Part shown: positions 25,099 to 37,235 of the stretch, in pieces
Position numbering within the stretch: the first letter of the stretch is position 1
Layout of the letters: each line of letters opens with the position of its first letter
From: Agrocybe praecox
Taxonomy: Eukaryota; Basidiomycota; Agaricomycetes; Agaricales; Agrocybaceae
DNA length: 64,000 nt
Direction of reading: 5' to 3'
NCBI GenBank assembly: GCA_964017145.1
Contig: OZ024852.1
Coordinates: 1,303,945 to 1,367,944 of the forward strand
Made by a program: the position numbers and the translations under genes
The notes under the pieces: model-generated
Told to the model about the DNA's origin: nothing
Seen by the model: only the letters and a program-made list of their open reading frames with translations
Database searches by the model: none

Positions 25099-26408
25099 GG
25101 TGATGGTAGTGAGTAAGAAGAAAAAGTAGGAGCCTGCAGCAAGGCAAGATATAAGTAAATAGAAGATGGCGCGGGGAACGGAATAGAAAGCGACTGTGCG
25201 GCGGACGGACGCTAATTGGCGTATCACTCCGATTTCGGTCGTACGATGAAAACCAAGCAACTCGTCCTATTTAACACGTATAAGAAAAGTGGTTCGACTC
25301 AGTCCATTCCATCCTGATTTTTATATATTACTATTGCCGACTCGTGGAACATTCGCTGTCGATTACACGCCGACGCGTCTTGTCAAAGGCGAGCGAACAA
25401 GAAGAATGAACGTGGTCCGCAAACTTTTTTTTCTAGTTAGGATTCAACCAATAGGAGCCGCAATAGCTGAAAATGGTAATTGTTACGCACGGAAGCCCCT
25501 ATATAATTATCCAGTGCTCGAGAACGTTGACGATGTTGTCGGAATGCATTGCATGGATTCCGTTCTTTTTTTGCTTGCGATCTGAAATTTATCGTGCATC
25601 TCGGAAGACAATCTTCAACGGAACATGTGTATGTATACCCGTTTCTCATGCATGGATGAAAGAATTTAAGAAAAAGCAGATATAACTTCTTCTCCGGCCG
25701 AGATATATTGTTCCGATATCATTTAGATCTGAAATTACAAGAGATTTGATGAAGTATGTAGTAATCCATGTTGGCATGAATCCCCATGAGAGTCTCTGCC
25801 TTGAGGACCTTCGAAGCCGTCAAACGATTACAATGGGGCGCTGAGCGCGACGTGTAGTTGGCATGTCATTAGAAAAGAGAGAGAGAGAAACATAAACAAA
25901 ACCTAGACTCTTGTGTTTTGTAGGTTTGATCGAGGTGGGGCGGCGGAGAGTCGGGACGCGCCAAAAAAACGCGGGGTCGTCCCCATTCTGGCTTGTTCTC
26001 CACCACCACCACCACCACCTCTCTAATCAACGCTTTCCTGTGCACTCGACAGCAGCTCTTAGCTGCTTCATTCTCAATTCCACAGTGACATGCTATTACC
26101 CTCGTGATACTGTACCAGCCGCCTCGGTCCGCTTGCCCACAATCGGACAATTATCGTAGAAATTATGCAGAATCGCCCCCCTGAAAGGGACAGCCCCCCT
26201 CGAAGGCGGGAGCTTGGGAAGGAACAGGATTGGCCCAAGGAAAGGTCCGAAAAGGTATGCTGGCACCAATGAGATAAACATAAAAAGGAGGACATGAACA
26301 TCCACGTCGCCTTTTTTCGTTTTCCTGCTCCACCTTCCCAGCTCTGAGAAGTTCTACTTCAAATAAGAAGGATCCCCTCTCTTACAGTCCAACCATTTGA
26401 ACTTGGTT
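25099..26408. other. Divergent upstream region of ERG20 copy 1 and xylulokinase
   Basis: 1.3 kb between two divergent start codons. It contains an ACC/CCA run near 26003-26018 and AT-rich stretches. No gene is recognised; promoters of both neighbours must lie here. Confidence 0.45.
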
Positions 26409-28331
26409 ATGGCACCCATTGATGACAACAACCCTCTTTTTCTCGGTCTCGATCTTTCAACCCAGCAGCTGAAAGCTGTCCTGCTGGACCGAGAGTCTAA
26501 CATTGTACACGAAGCCGCAGTTCACTTTGATCGCGACTTGCCTCACCATGGAACGACGAACGGCGCTATCATAGGCCCCGACGAGGGAGAAGTAACCTCA
26601 CCTGTTCAAATGTGGCTCGAAGCTATCGATCTGCTTCTTCAAAGGCTCCGCGACGGAAATATCGATTTCTCAGCTATTGCTGCCGTCTCTGGGGCTGGCC
26701 AGGTAGTTTTTGTTTTTGAGTGATTGCTTGAATACATATGCTGAAATTTATGATCCAGCAACATGGATCTGTGTATTGGTCCGACGCATCCGATGCATTA
26801 TTATCTGGACTGGATACTGAAAAGAGTCTGGCCGAACAACTCTTTCCTCCTGCATTCTCTACTCCCAAGGCTCCTATCTGGCAAGACTCATCTACCTCGG
26901 ACGACTGCAAAAGGTTAGAAGAGGAATTTGGAGGCGCTCAAGCGCTCGCAGATCTCTCTGGTAGCAGAGCATATGAACGGTTTACTGGTAACCAGATTTC
27001 AAGAGTGCGTATTTACGATACCATCAGCATATTTCAATCATCTTTAATTCTGTTAATTTTATAGATCAGGCGCCTCTTCCCAGAAATCTACGAAGCGACC
27101 AAGCACATTACGCTCGTGTCGTCTTTCATTACATCTGTATTTCTAGGCCGTATTGCACCGGTCGATATTTCTGATGCTAGTGGCATGAATTTGACGAACG
27201 TCTTGACATCTACATGGGACGACAAACTGTTGGATATCTGCGGCGGACCGACGTTACGAACCAAGCTAGGTGAAGAACCAGTTATCGGAGGTACTTCTCT
27301 GGGTACCGTAGATCAGTGGTGGGTGAAGAAATGGGGCTTTAATCCAGGTAATCATTCGCAGTATGCTTTTATTGAGAACAAAACAACTATGACCAAATTT
27401 TCTGACTATGGTTTTATTCAGAATGTATCGTAGCCCCCTTCACGGGCGACAACCCCGCGACCGTAATCTCACTATCCGCACCTGGAGATGCCCTTCTCTC
27501 ACTTGGCACTTCCACCACATTCCTATTATCCACACCCCAATCATCCGTCCCTCCCAAACGATTCACGACCTCCCATCTCCTCGCCCACCCAACGCACCAC
27601 GAAAGCAAGATCGCCATGCTCTGCTACAAGAACGGCGCGCTTGCGCGCGAACAGGTCCGAGACCGCTTCGCGAGCGCAGATTGGACGACGTTCAATGAGC
27701 TCATCGAACAGACCCCAGTGGGGTGTAACGGCTTCATGGGGTTCTACTTCCCCCTGCCCGAGATCATCCCACCTGGCGTGCAGGGCGAGTACTTCTTTAC
27801 GACACAGATGATCAAGACGACGGTGAAGCCCCCCTTGGCGGTGGAAAGCGTGCCAGAGTCAATCCATCCTAGAGCGATCCTCGAGTCCCAGTTTTTGTCC
27901 ATCAAGTCGCGCATCGACGCGATGCTCCCGAAGGATTCTCCCCATTTGAAGAGGCTCGTCATTAGCGGTGGATCCTCGCAGAATTTAACGATTAGGCAAT
28001 TGGCTGCTGTACGTAAAGTTTTTTTCTTTATTATCTATTCTTGATGATAAATATTGACCTGATATTCCAGGATATTTTCGGCATGGACGTGTACGTCTCC
28101 GCCACGAAAGAAGCAGCTGCATCTGGGGGTGCACTCCTTGCGAAATTCGCTTGGTGGAAACAGTCCAACCCTGAAGGGACGTTCGAAGAAATGGTCGGCG
28201 ATCAAGCTATGGGTCTCGAATGTGTCGCCAAGCCCCATACCGACGTTGCGGACATTTACGAGAGTCTAGTGCCTGTTTATGATGCGTGCGAAAGCCAGGT
28301 CGTTGAGCTTTGTGCGTCGAAGAAACAGTAG
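26409..28331 (+). CDS. XKS1: D-xylulose kinase
   Basis: Five exons: 26409-26702, 26759-27004, 27065-27347, 27422-28008 and 28071-28331, giving 556 residues. FGGY kinase family: the N-terminus FLGLDLSTQQLKAV is the phosphate-binding start of the ASKHA fold. AVSGAGQQHGSVYW crosses intron 1 and matches the substrate loop of xylulokinases. SLGTSTTFLLS and LVISGGSSQN are the C-terminal nucleotide-binding blocks. The enzyme phosphorylates D-xylulose to xylulose 5-phosphate, the entry of pentoses into the pentose phosphate pathway. The ATG at 26409 fits the start of the family; the 5' leader is CT-rich. Length agrees with fungal xylulokinases. Confidence 0.93.
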
Positions 28332-28615
28332 TATCTATCGAGATCAAGACCGTTTCCTCCTTTTCATGAACCATTTAGAATTCGTGATTTTGACCAAATC
28401 TCTATGGACACATTTCAAAGACATTTATTCCTTTTTTCTATTTTTAAATTTTATTTCTTTATGGTTGTATGTATCTATCTATCTAGAAAGTCACTGATAG
28501 ATATTTTTGGGTCCATTCGTCTCTCGCAATTTAACTTATACATCTAGTCGTGCGAGATCAGTCAAACAGAAGGTTAACACCTGAGTATTAGTGTTGCATC
28601 AGTCCTTAACCGGGT

Positions 28616-30020
28616 TCAGAAAATAAGGGAAGGATCTGTTTGGACAATGGTCAACGTCAGCCGAAGGGAATCGGAATCTTGAGATGTCAAAGGCTGCCTT
28701 GATTGGTCGGTACATGTAGATGGACCAGGTGAAGTCGTATATTGAGTCATGATGTTCGTTGTGCCAGTGGCGCCAGTGTGCGCCGTCGTCGGTCTATTCG
28801 ACGATGTGCCTATAACCATTATGTGTTGTTGTTGGTGTTGTTGTTGGTGGTGGTGTTGTTGTTGTTGGTGGTGTTGTTGTCGAGGATCCCTTGGATGTTC
28901 GGAGACCTTGGTTCGGAAATGACGATAAACAGATGTGACGACAACGAGGCTGTTACAGGCCAGGATGGAAATGACAGACTAAATCGAACAGCTCGTTAAA
29001 AATGAAAAAAATGAATATTATACGACTTTCTCAAAAAAACTCACCATAATATGTGTTGTTATACGAATGGCCATTCCGGAGTCCTGCGTGGGATCCACGA
29101 TCAGAATAACGCCAGTAATGAGACTAGCAAGAGCTGTCACTCCATTAACAGCGAAACCTATTTTAATTATACGACGATTCATAAGCGTAAGTCTTGTCTG
29201 TCTCCAGAACGCCCACAAAGGGACGACTACGAGTAGTAGGTCTGCTATAACATCCACTACAAGGATACGGATGTGTTGATAAACAAAACAAATTCCGTGC
29301 AAAAAGTAGCTGGCACATATACTCACTGGAAGCAAACGCAATATAAGGTGCAGGACCGGGGTAGCATCGGAAAGGAGGTGTAATAGACCATGTTGGATAG
29401 CTCCGAGTGCAATAAATGGCTGATATTACAGTGATTGCGATCATACTTGCCACAAGGGCGACGACGATGCCCCAACTTGCATAGTGAAATCGTGATTTCT
29501 CGGGTAGCACCCGCGTAATGGATAGACCAAGACTTATTCGTGTTGCCCTAGAGCAAATGGGCGTTGGTTTTCCGATTTTGGATAAGTAGTCTTTATAAGA
29601 GGACGCACCACACTAATAATGTCCACACGATATGAAAAAACCATGAATTGATTATTTCGATCATGACTTCGGTACGATTAGTTTTTGGGTCAATGACTTG
29701 AAGATGAAAAAATCTTGAATATCAAACATATTACATTGATGGGGAGCATACCCATTATGTTATGGAAGTTGTTCGGGAACCAGAGCGTCGGAAAGTAAAT
29801 CAAGTTCATAACCAGGGCTATTGCGGCAGTATAGTCATCCCAGTAGATCTGGCCAATTATTTTTCGTCTATGGAGACGAAAACAAGCAGATGCTACCGCA
29901 AGGCAGTGTAAAAGAGTGAAAATTACTTTATTTTACAATGAAAGGTCGGTCAGCGTTATACTTCGCGAACAGAGTATAGATAAATAAATTACCTTGCAGA
30001 GCTACAAGCCAATTTTGCAT
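28616..30020 (-). CDS. Multi-pass membrane protein 2, paralogue of membrane protein 1
   Basis: Six exons: 30020-29962, 29867-29752, 29696-29609, 29547-29327, 29256-29045 and 28978-28616, giving 352 residues. It aligns segment by segment with the protein at 20451-21726: QIYWDDYTA against RLWWDDYAV, then WATRISLGLSITR against WSSRISLALTIAR, and SVISILACN against IGVSILACN. About seven membrane helices are followed by a Gln/His-rich tail (coded by the CAA/CAC run at about 28829-28880) and a Ser/Thr-rich C-terminus. Convergent with xylulokinase, 284 bp apart. No function can be assigned. Confidence 0.75.
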
Positions 30021-31643
30021 GGTTGTGGAGTGAGCAAAGCCCTATCTTTGGGGAGAAAATATGCCATGCGTAAATGTTGGGCAGTTATATTCGTGTTTTG
30101 CTGACAGAAGGAGCCTCAACCCTTCATGGAATAAATAGCGAGTGGTTTCTTCGATTGGGCGCCCACTGAATAGACATTTCATCAGGGTCGTATAATAGAC
30201 TTCGAATATATATATGGAGTATAAACTCCTGCCTTATCCCTTATCGTTTCCCTATGAGAAAATAATATGTAACTAGGTCGGCGGAACATCCTGAAATTAT
30301 GCTGGAGGCTTGAGGGATCTACCGAGATCTGTACGTAATTTGTCAGTATTTACAGTTCCCATCCAATGAGGCGTTCTTTATGATTCTGAAGGTAGAACTA
30401 GTATCGTTCCTTGAATTGAATCGGAGTGAAGTGGACGTACAGAGTTAACACCACGTAGCCCGGAGTCCGTTCATGATAAAAACGTAACTATTTTTTGTAC
30501 CTTGTTTAACTTGTCCCTTATACCTTGGACTCGCATTCTCGCCAATGAGTACGACATTGTACACTGGAAAGAAATAAACGGTGCAATTGAGGATGCAATT
30601 AAACTGTGAAAGAGAAGATACTACGATTTATAGATACGCAGCTTGGAATCTTGTTCTTGACTTTCTTCCTTCCGGCCTTGCGGACATGGCCTGTACATCA
30701 AGTTCATGCGTTATTTCTCAAGCGATACACGTAAAAGTCTGTCAAATACCGCCAAGGCGTTACTTGTATCAGTGTCGTGAGCGTTGCGTGGATATATGCG
30801 ATACTTTCGGGACAGGGATTTGGAGAGAGCCAGATCTCTACATTTTCGTCCAGGATTGGCACGACAGAAGTGTATTTTTAAAACAAAAAGAGGGTCCTTG
30901 CTCTGAGTTTGAGGCGCATGCTGTAGACGTTCAGCTGTAGAATACTATCGTGACCGGTTTCCAGGGAAGAAAAAGAGCAGGTAAGACCTTTTTATTTTAA
31001 AAGGAACACTTGATAGTTCTTTGCCAATCTAGACAGTTATGAGCAGATATGTGTGGCCCTACCAGTCGCGTAGGAATCACCAGGACTAATAGAACAAAAA
31101 CACGAGAAGACTCACCCCACAATATCAATGCTCGCACAACGCGTAAAGACGAAGTAATTGTCGATCCTATATACCACTTCTCCCAGCACACGTTAGATCC
31201 CGGAAGAACAGCCTTATAAACAGAGTCATAATGAGGGACATGGACTTCACATGAAGGCTAAGAGCCATGGTGTAGCTCCGCCCGACCTGGGTTACAACAA
31301 GTCTGAATTCAGCTCAATTCGCTTATTCTCGTAAAGGGACGCCGTAGAGGTATATACCAGAAAGGAGGAAGGCGAACCGTGACGACAGTTGTATGAGTAT
31401 AATTGACTACCTCGGAGTGCGAAACGCGAACCTCTCATAAGTAATTGATCACCCCGGACCGACCATCCGTTCAAACTTCTTTCTGGACTGATCGCGTCGC
31501 ATTTGTTAACTCTAGACTTGAATTGAACTTCTTCGACAAAGAGTAGTCTTATACATCAGGTATGTTTAACTTCTATCAAGAACGTCGGAAAATAAGCAGC
31601 TTTCAAAGTATACCCACTATCATCACAGGAAGCTAGACAATAT
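30021..31643. other. Intergenic region without a recognised gene
   Basis: Upstream of both membrane protein 2 and PUS1. A plus-strand open stretch at 30581-30940 with several cysteines matches no family and lacks splice partners. TATATATATGG near 30208 could serve a promoter. Confidence 0.4.
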
Positions 31644-34075
31644 ATGTCAAGCATTTCCTGCCTATTAACTCGACGCACGGTATCTCGTTGGTTGGCTTTC
31701 TGCTCACAAAATTCACTTTTGAATAATCATTATCGACCTGGAAAGCTTACCAAGAGCTCTTTGTGGATACACAGACATAAGACATTCTCTACTTCAACTT
31801 CAATGTCGTCTGAAGCTTCGGAAAATAACAAAAGGCCCTTGGACCAAGTATTGCAATCGGGAGACGCGATGAAGGAGGACTCGCCAACCGAAATCAAGAG
31901 ACCGCGACTAGATGGGGAGAGCACAACTACAGATTCTTCTCTAAGCGCAGGAGACATGCCTATCGATAACGCCCCCAGCGCAGAAGAAACTGCCGTTTCC
32001 AGTCAAATTATTTCAGGGCCGAGTAACGAAGGAGGGGCAGGTGAAGGCGAAGACAGAAGCAATGCTACTAATGATAAAAAAGATGGAAAGAAGAGACCTC
32101 CTCGCCGGAACGCCGAACGCACGAAGGAGTATAAGGGTCGTGGTCGAGGTGGTCGTGTGCCGAGTTACAGAGATCGAAACCAAGAAACGCCGAGGGAACC
32201 TTCGTTAGGTCCTGACGGTGAAGAGCTTCCAAAAGCACTAAGATTACCGAAGAGGCAATGTGCATTGCTCATGGGCTTTTGTGGGTCTGGATATAGTGGG
32301 ATGCAAATGTGAGTGAACAACTGACTTCAAAACGATTTTATTGAGCTTTCTTTAGTCAACCAGAGCATACCAAAACAATAGAAGGTACACTCTTCAAAGC
32401 TCTTGTCAAAGTTGGCGCCGTGTCGCAAGATAATGCAGACAACCCTGTTAAAGTGCGTCCTTGAGTATCTGCTTTCAGTCATTCTCCAAATCTTGCCGCT
32501 CTGTAGGTGGGTCTTGCTAGAGCCGCGCGCACAGACGCTGGGGTACACGCAGCAGGGAACGTTGTCTCTCTTAAAATGATCATGCATGTTCCAGGAGTCA
32601 AAGACCTTATCGCAAAAATTAACGAAGAGCTCCCTCCTGAGATCCGCCTCTGGGGATATGTATGTCCTTTCTTCAACCTTCACGATATTTACTTAGCTCA
32701 TTTGTAGGTTAGAACCCAAAACTCGTTCAATGCTAGATTGTAGGCCGCACTTTTTTTTTTTTTGTAAAAAAACAAATTTACTTTTTCTGATACTTTTTTC
32801 TTTCCCTAAATTAGAGTCTGCGAAAGCAGGAAATACACCTACTTCTTCCCCACTTACCTATTTATTCCGCCCAAGCCCAGTTCCAACTTCTACCGCATAT
32901 GGTCAGAACACGTTAAAGCAGCGACAGGAGCAGATTCTGTACCTTCAATATCTTATGACTTTTGGGAAGGCCAAGAAGATAGCACCAAAGAAGAAGATAT
33001 GGCCAGGAAAAGAGCTTGGAGAGCTAGTCCAGAGCAAGTGGAAAATCTGAGATTGTTGGTGAAGCGTTACGAAGGCACCCATAACTTCCACAACTTCACG
33101 GTTGGAAGAGAGTTTACGGATCGTAGCAACAATCGGTTCATGAGGAACATAGAGGCGAGCAACTTTCTCCCCGAAAAACGCTTCCGCAGTCGTATTAACT
33201 AGGTTTTGGACAGATTGCTGACCCCGTCGTATATGGAGAAACCGAGTGGATCAGCATATTGTTCCATGGACAGAGCTTCATGTTACATCAAGTGAGTAAA
33301 CAAAGTTGTGCTCTGCTTTCTCATACTGATGTCAAATCTCAGATTGTCAGTCCTTCGCCTTTCCTTTTCTCTACTGTGCCTGACATTAATTGTTTCTGTA
33401 GCGTAAGATGATGGCAATCCTAGTACTTTCGTGTCGCATGGGCACACCACCTCGAGTTATCAGCGAGGTACGCTTCTGTCTCTTTTTTCCCTCCAAACGA
33501 TCATTCATTATTCTGCAAAAAGTTATATGGCCAACGTTCGGTCTTTGTGCCAAAAATGCCCTCCCTTGGGCTGCTACTAGAAGAACCACTATTCGACTCG
33601 TATAACCAGCGAATGGGCGTCATCAATGAAAAACTGAAACCCACAGATCCAGAATACCGTCCTCTCATTGACTTCGACCAGTACTGTGACAAGATTGATG
33701 CATTCAAACAGAAATTCATCTATACGAATATGAGACAAGTTGAGGACCGCGACGGACTGTAAGTAATGCTAACATCCTATTCTTTCGGAAATCTGACCAG
33801 ACAACAGGTTTGATGCATGGGTTCGAACGATTGACGCTTATGCCGGAAGCGATCTTCTGTACTTGAATCCATCGGGCGCGGTGCCAGATGCCGCTGTGAT
33901 CGTCAAAGGGGTGAAGAGAGACAATCCCTTCAAAGAGAAACGGATCTTTGACACCACAAGCTTCCCAGAGAACGGGACAATAAAAAAGAAACTGGAGTCT
34001 GAAGATGTGGATATGGATGGGGACGAAGAGGAAGAGGTCCTTGATAAGAAGCATTTGGCGGAGACCGAGGGGTAA
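31644..34075 (+). CDS. PUS1: tRNA pseudouridine synthase Pus1
   Basis: Ten exons: 31644-32308, 32356-32452, 32507-32659, 32708-32739, 32815-33154, 33214-33291, 33343-33345, 33402-33467, 33523-33758 and 33808-34075, giving 645 residues. TruA-type fold; the catalytic Asp264 is in ARTDAGVH, and NSFNAR and FMLHQIRKMM are family hallmarks. The Ile of HQIRKM is supplied by a 3-nt exon (ATT). The intron after exon 5 starts GC. The first 53 residues are basic and Ser-rich and could target mitochondria; a second ATG at residue 54 (MSSEAS) would give a nuclear form, as in Pus1 of other fungi. The region up to residue 210 is disordered; the tail is acidic. It makes pseudouridines in tRNA and U2 snRNA. 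Confidence 0.92.
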
Positions 34076-34235
34076 TAGTTACATATTATGTTAAAGAATG
34101 CTTGCTGTAATCTAATGGAAGAAACTTGAAAAATCAAAAGAATACAGATTAATGTGTGTATACAAAAATGTGAGAGCAAAATTTATCAGAGTACATATAT
34201 GAAAGCAGACAAGGATGATCTTTGCCCCACTTAAA

Positions 34236-34879
34236 TTATGTTTGGAACTTCCTCATGGTCTGGATTTCATCAAGAAGTGCTTGTAGGCGGTCGTCGTCAA
34301 TCTTGACAAGACTGAGAACCTCCGGTGAGAAAGAGTATCATAAATGATAAAGAAAAGAAAGCATGCTTCGTACCTGGGTATGATGCTTTTAGCTTCTTCG
34401 GCATCTGCAGGACATAAATTGGCTATTTGAGCCGTCTCGAATTGTGTAAGTTGGGGTTCGCGACGAAGGGTCCTAAATAATTCGGATTCTTTATAAAAAG
34501 GCATGAATAAATACCATGAGTGGAGAAGGACGTACTCTCGAACAGCGCTAGCAGAGTCTGTGGTATTGAATTTTGCAAACGTCTTGACATATTCCAAGGT
34601 TTTGTTGTAAACACTATCGGCAAGTTTATTCAGACATGTGAGTGGCATAGGCACAGCCAGTCATTACGCACGCAGTATCAGGTGCGTCCTTATCCCTGTT
34701 CTCCAAGAGGTACTTCACTTCAGAAATAAGCAGACAACCGGCGTGGTTGAATTCTGGTTAAGCACATAGAGTCAAAGAACTGGGGAACGGCGATATCAGT
34801 TGGAGTACGCACCAAGACCGAGCTTCAACGTCGACGCATCTTCCTCTTCTACCAAGGGCCTATGGCGTAACTTTGACAT
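34236..34879 (-). CDS. RPB4: RNA polymerase II subunit Rpb4
   Basis: Five exons: 34879-34813, 34753-34672, 34613-34536, 34472-34374 and 34311-34236, giving 133 residues. All joins keep frame. The HRDC-like core shows TLEYVKTFAKF, FETAQIANLCP and DAEEAKSIIP, and the C-terminus ends in EIQTMRKFQT. These are diagnostic for Rpb4, which pairs with Rpb7 as the stalk of RNA polymerase II. Length matches the animal-type subunit rather than the longer yeast one. Convergent with PUS1, 160 bp between stop codons. Confidence 0.93.
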
Positions 34880-35631
34880 GTCGTGAGGCTAAAGTCAAGG
34901 AGGAATGAATACTAATAGTTTCTCGATTTAGAAACGATGAGAAGGTTTTCCACAACATGACCAAAGCTTGAAAGCTTTCAGAGCGCTCAGCCCAACTTCC
35001 AACTTGAAGCTCAGCCGCGCTTCAACGTTCAACCTTGATATCCGGTTTGAAGGACTATCCCAGATAACTACACCTGCTATTTGCCTGCTATAATCACAAG
35101 ATGGCAGCATCATCCAGGTCAGAGCCCCCCCACCACTGCTTAAAGAGGTTTTATTCTACTCTTGCAGAACTGAGTCTCTGGGAGTGCCTGTGGACGCTGG
35201 AGACCTTTTTTCCTCTTCCCCGTTTCAGCGTAGTCTTGTTCATCTACCTCTAAATCATCACTCGGAAAAAAATAATACCAGGCTAGTAAAGGGCTTAAGC
35301 ATAAACAATAGTAAGGAAGCTGCATTATCCTCCTTCGCATTGGAAACTCTGGGATAGACCTATACCAACCTCCTTCTCCCACTCCTTCGGAACTTGTCTG
35401 TTATTGTCATGAGTTCTGCTATTACATAAATTATAGTATGTTTTCTGTCAAACGAACTGCATTCAACGTAAGACCGAGCTTGTTCTCTCGGCAGCTTAGG
35501 TCTTCTAGTAGGTACGTCGGTGATTAACCGAATAAAACGCAAACCGACTGACATATGTCTTCGCAGATTAAATTTTAGAGGTGTTTCTTGAACCATTTCA
35601 CCATTGATTCGTAACTTACAGCGCCAAAGGG
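34880..35631. other. Divergent upstream region of RPB4 and FPP-synthase copy 2
   Basis: About 750 bp. At 35409 there is an ATG followed by Ser-Ser-Ala codons, recalling the MSSA start of copy 1, but it meets a stop after six codons and no splice donor rescues it. No other gene seen. Confidence 0.5.
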
Positions 35632-36945
35632 ATGTTTTGTCCTTACAGCGGTGCAGTGCGTCGTGCAAAATTCGAGGCCATGTTCGAGAAAATACAGGAT
35701 GAACTGATTGAGCACTTCGTTGCTCAGAGTATGCCAGACGAAGCAATTAGGTGGTTTCGCAATGTGAGCTCCACCAATTAATAGCCATTCTCTATCTGAT
35801 TTGTGAAAAAAATAAAATGGTCGCATTTTGTGGTACAGAGCCTGAACTACAACGTCCCAGGCGGAAAGTTTAATCGTGGGTTGTCTGTCGTAGACACTGC
35901 CGAAATCCTCAAAGGCGAGCCCCTCAATGAAGGTGAATACTTCAGGGCAGCCCTATTGGGATGGTGCATCGAACTGGTATGTTTATACCTCGTGGATTCA
36001 CTTTTCAATGTACCGCCTAATGTGTTTCGTTTCATTATGACTTGTAGATACAAACTTACTCACTTGTCTGCGATGACATTATGGACTACTCCATAACTCG
36101 ACGTGGCAGACTCTGTTGGTATCGTCGGCCACATGTGGGCCTCATTGCTATCAACGATTGCTCCATAGTCGAAGGCGCTATTTACCGCCTTCTCAGAACA
36201 CACTTCCGTTCCGAGCCCTACTATATTGATCTCGTCGAATTGTTCCAAGAAACAACGTACCAGACAGAGATGGGCCAGCTCCTTGATCTGATTACCGCGC
36301 CGGAGAATGAAGTTGACTTGAGTAAGTTCTCTATGGAGAGGTGTGTGACGTCGATTTTTTCTCCAGCAGAGCCATTTACTAACAAAACAAAATGGCTTAC
36401 TTCTTTGCTTGATACTACGCAGACACCGGCTTATCGTGATCTACAAAACAGCGTACTATTCCTTCTACCTCCCCGTCGCATGCGCGCTGCTCGTTTCCAA
36501 GATCCCCTCCTCCTACACCCTCCCATCAGGGGCAACTGTCCATCCCTACGAAGTTTCGAACTCAATCCTCATCCCTCTCGGCGAATACTTCCAAATCCAA
36601 GACGACTTCCTCGACTTCTCTGGCACCCCAGAGCAGATTGGAAAAATCGGAACGGACATCGTCGACAACAAGTGCTCATGGGTGGTGAACACTGCTATCC
36701 GGCTGGCGAACGCGGAGCAGCGCAAGGTTCTCGACGAGAATTACGGCAGGAAGGACGCTGAGAAGGAGAAGAGGGTGAAGGAGCTTTTTGAGGAGCTCAA
36801 GATCCGCGACGTGTATGCTGCATACGAGGAGAAGGTGGTGGGTGAACTTCGGCAGAAGATTGGCGAGATTGTTGAGATTCCTGGAGGGTTGAAGAGGGAT
36901 GTGTTTAACAGTTTCTTGGGGAAGATCTACAAGAGGAGCAAGTAA
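35632..36945 (+). CDS. Farnesyl diphosphate synthase-like protein, copy 2
   Basis: Four exons: 35632-35763, 35839-35976, 36048-36340 and 36423-36945, giving 361 residues with exon lengths identical to copy 1 (132, 138, 293 and 523 nt). Both Asp-rich motifs are intact (DDIMD at 99-103, DDFLD at 248-252). The pair before the first motif is Tyr94-Ser95 instead of Tyr-Phe. In avian FPP synthase, making the matching Phe a Ser lengthens the product, so this copy may make C20 or longer diphosphates. The N-terminal half differs from copy 1 at many residues, while the last exon encodes the same protein from about residue 191 on. The ATG at 35632 gives the right exon length, though its first seven residues (MFCPYSG) do not resemble copy 1. 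Inverted relative to copy 1. Confidence 0.85.
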
Positions 36946-37034
36946 ATGTAAATGAGGATATATTAGCTTAGATAAAAATAAAGGATATTAGCATGATATA
37001 GAATTGGTACATCTGTTTAAAAAGAAAGAATAAG
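36946..37034. other. 3' flank shared with FPP-synthase copy 1
   Basis: About 70 bp past the stop codon remain closely similar to the flank of copy 1 (shared GGATATTAGCATGATATAGA). The similarity then drops before the SINE-like repeat. Confidence 0.7.
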
Positions 37035-37235
37035 GATTCAATGGAAAAAGGGACCAGTTCCGACTCCAACCGGACACTGTTTTTCGCGCTCGCGGGACAT
37101 GACCGCTTTTCTCTTATCTTTTATTTCTATTTACTTCAGATCCGTTTTCACTTTCACATGCCAGGACACTTCCTTTGCAGTAGCCGAGTATCTTCACGGC
37201 CTCGCAGTCAAGTGTTCGATATCCGATCTTTTTTA
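37035..37235 (-). repeat. SINE-like dispersed repeat, copy 3 (body only)
   Basis: Same body as at 23495-23690 and 10701-10919, on the minus strand, without the tRNA-like head. It lies about 100 bp downstream of FPP-synthase copy 2, in the same antisense position as copy 2 of the repeat has to FPP-synthase copy 1. The two are clearly more diverged than the coding exon. Confidence 0.75.

Noticed and set aside
30581..30940. A 119-codon plus-strand frame with several cysteines
   Set aside because: No signal peptide, no relatives, no splice structure; likely a chance frame.
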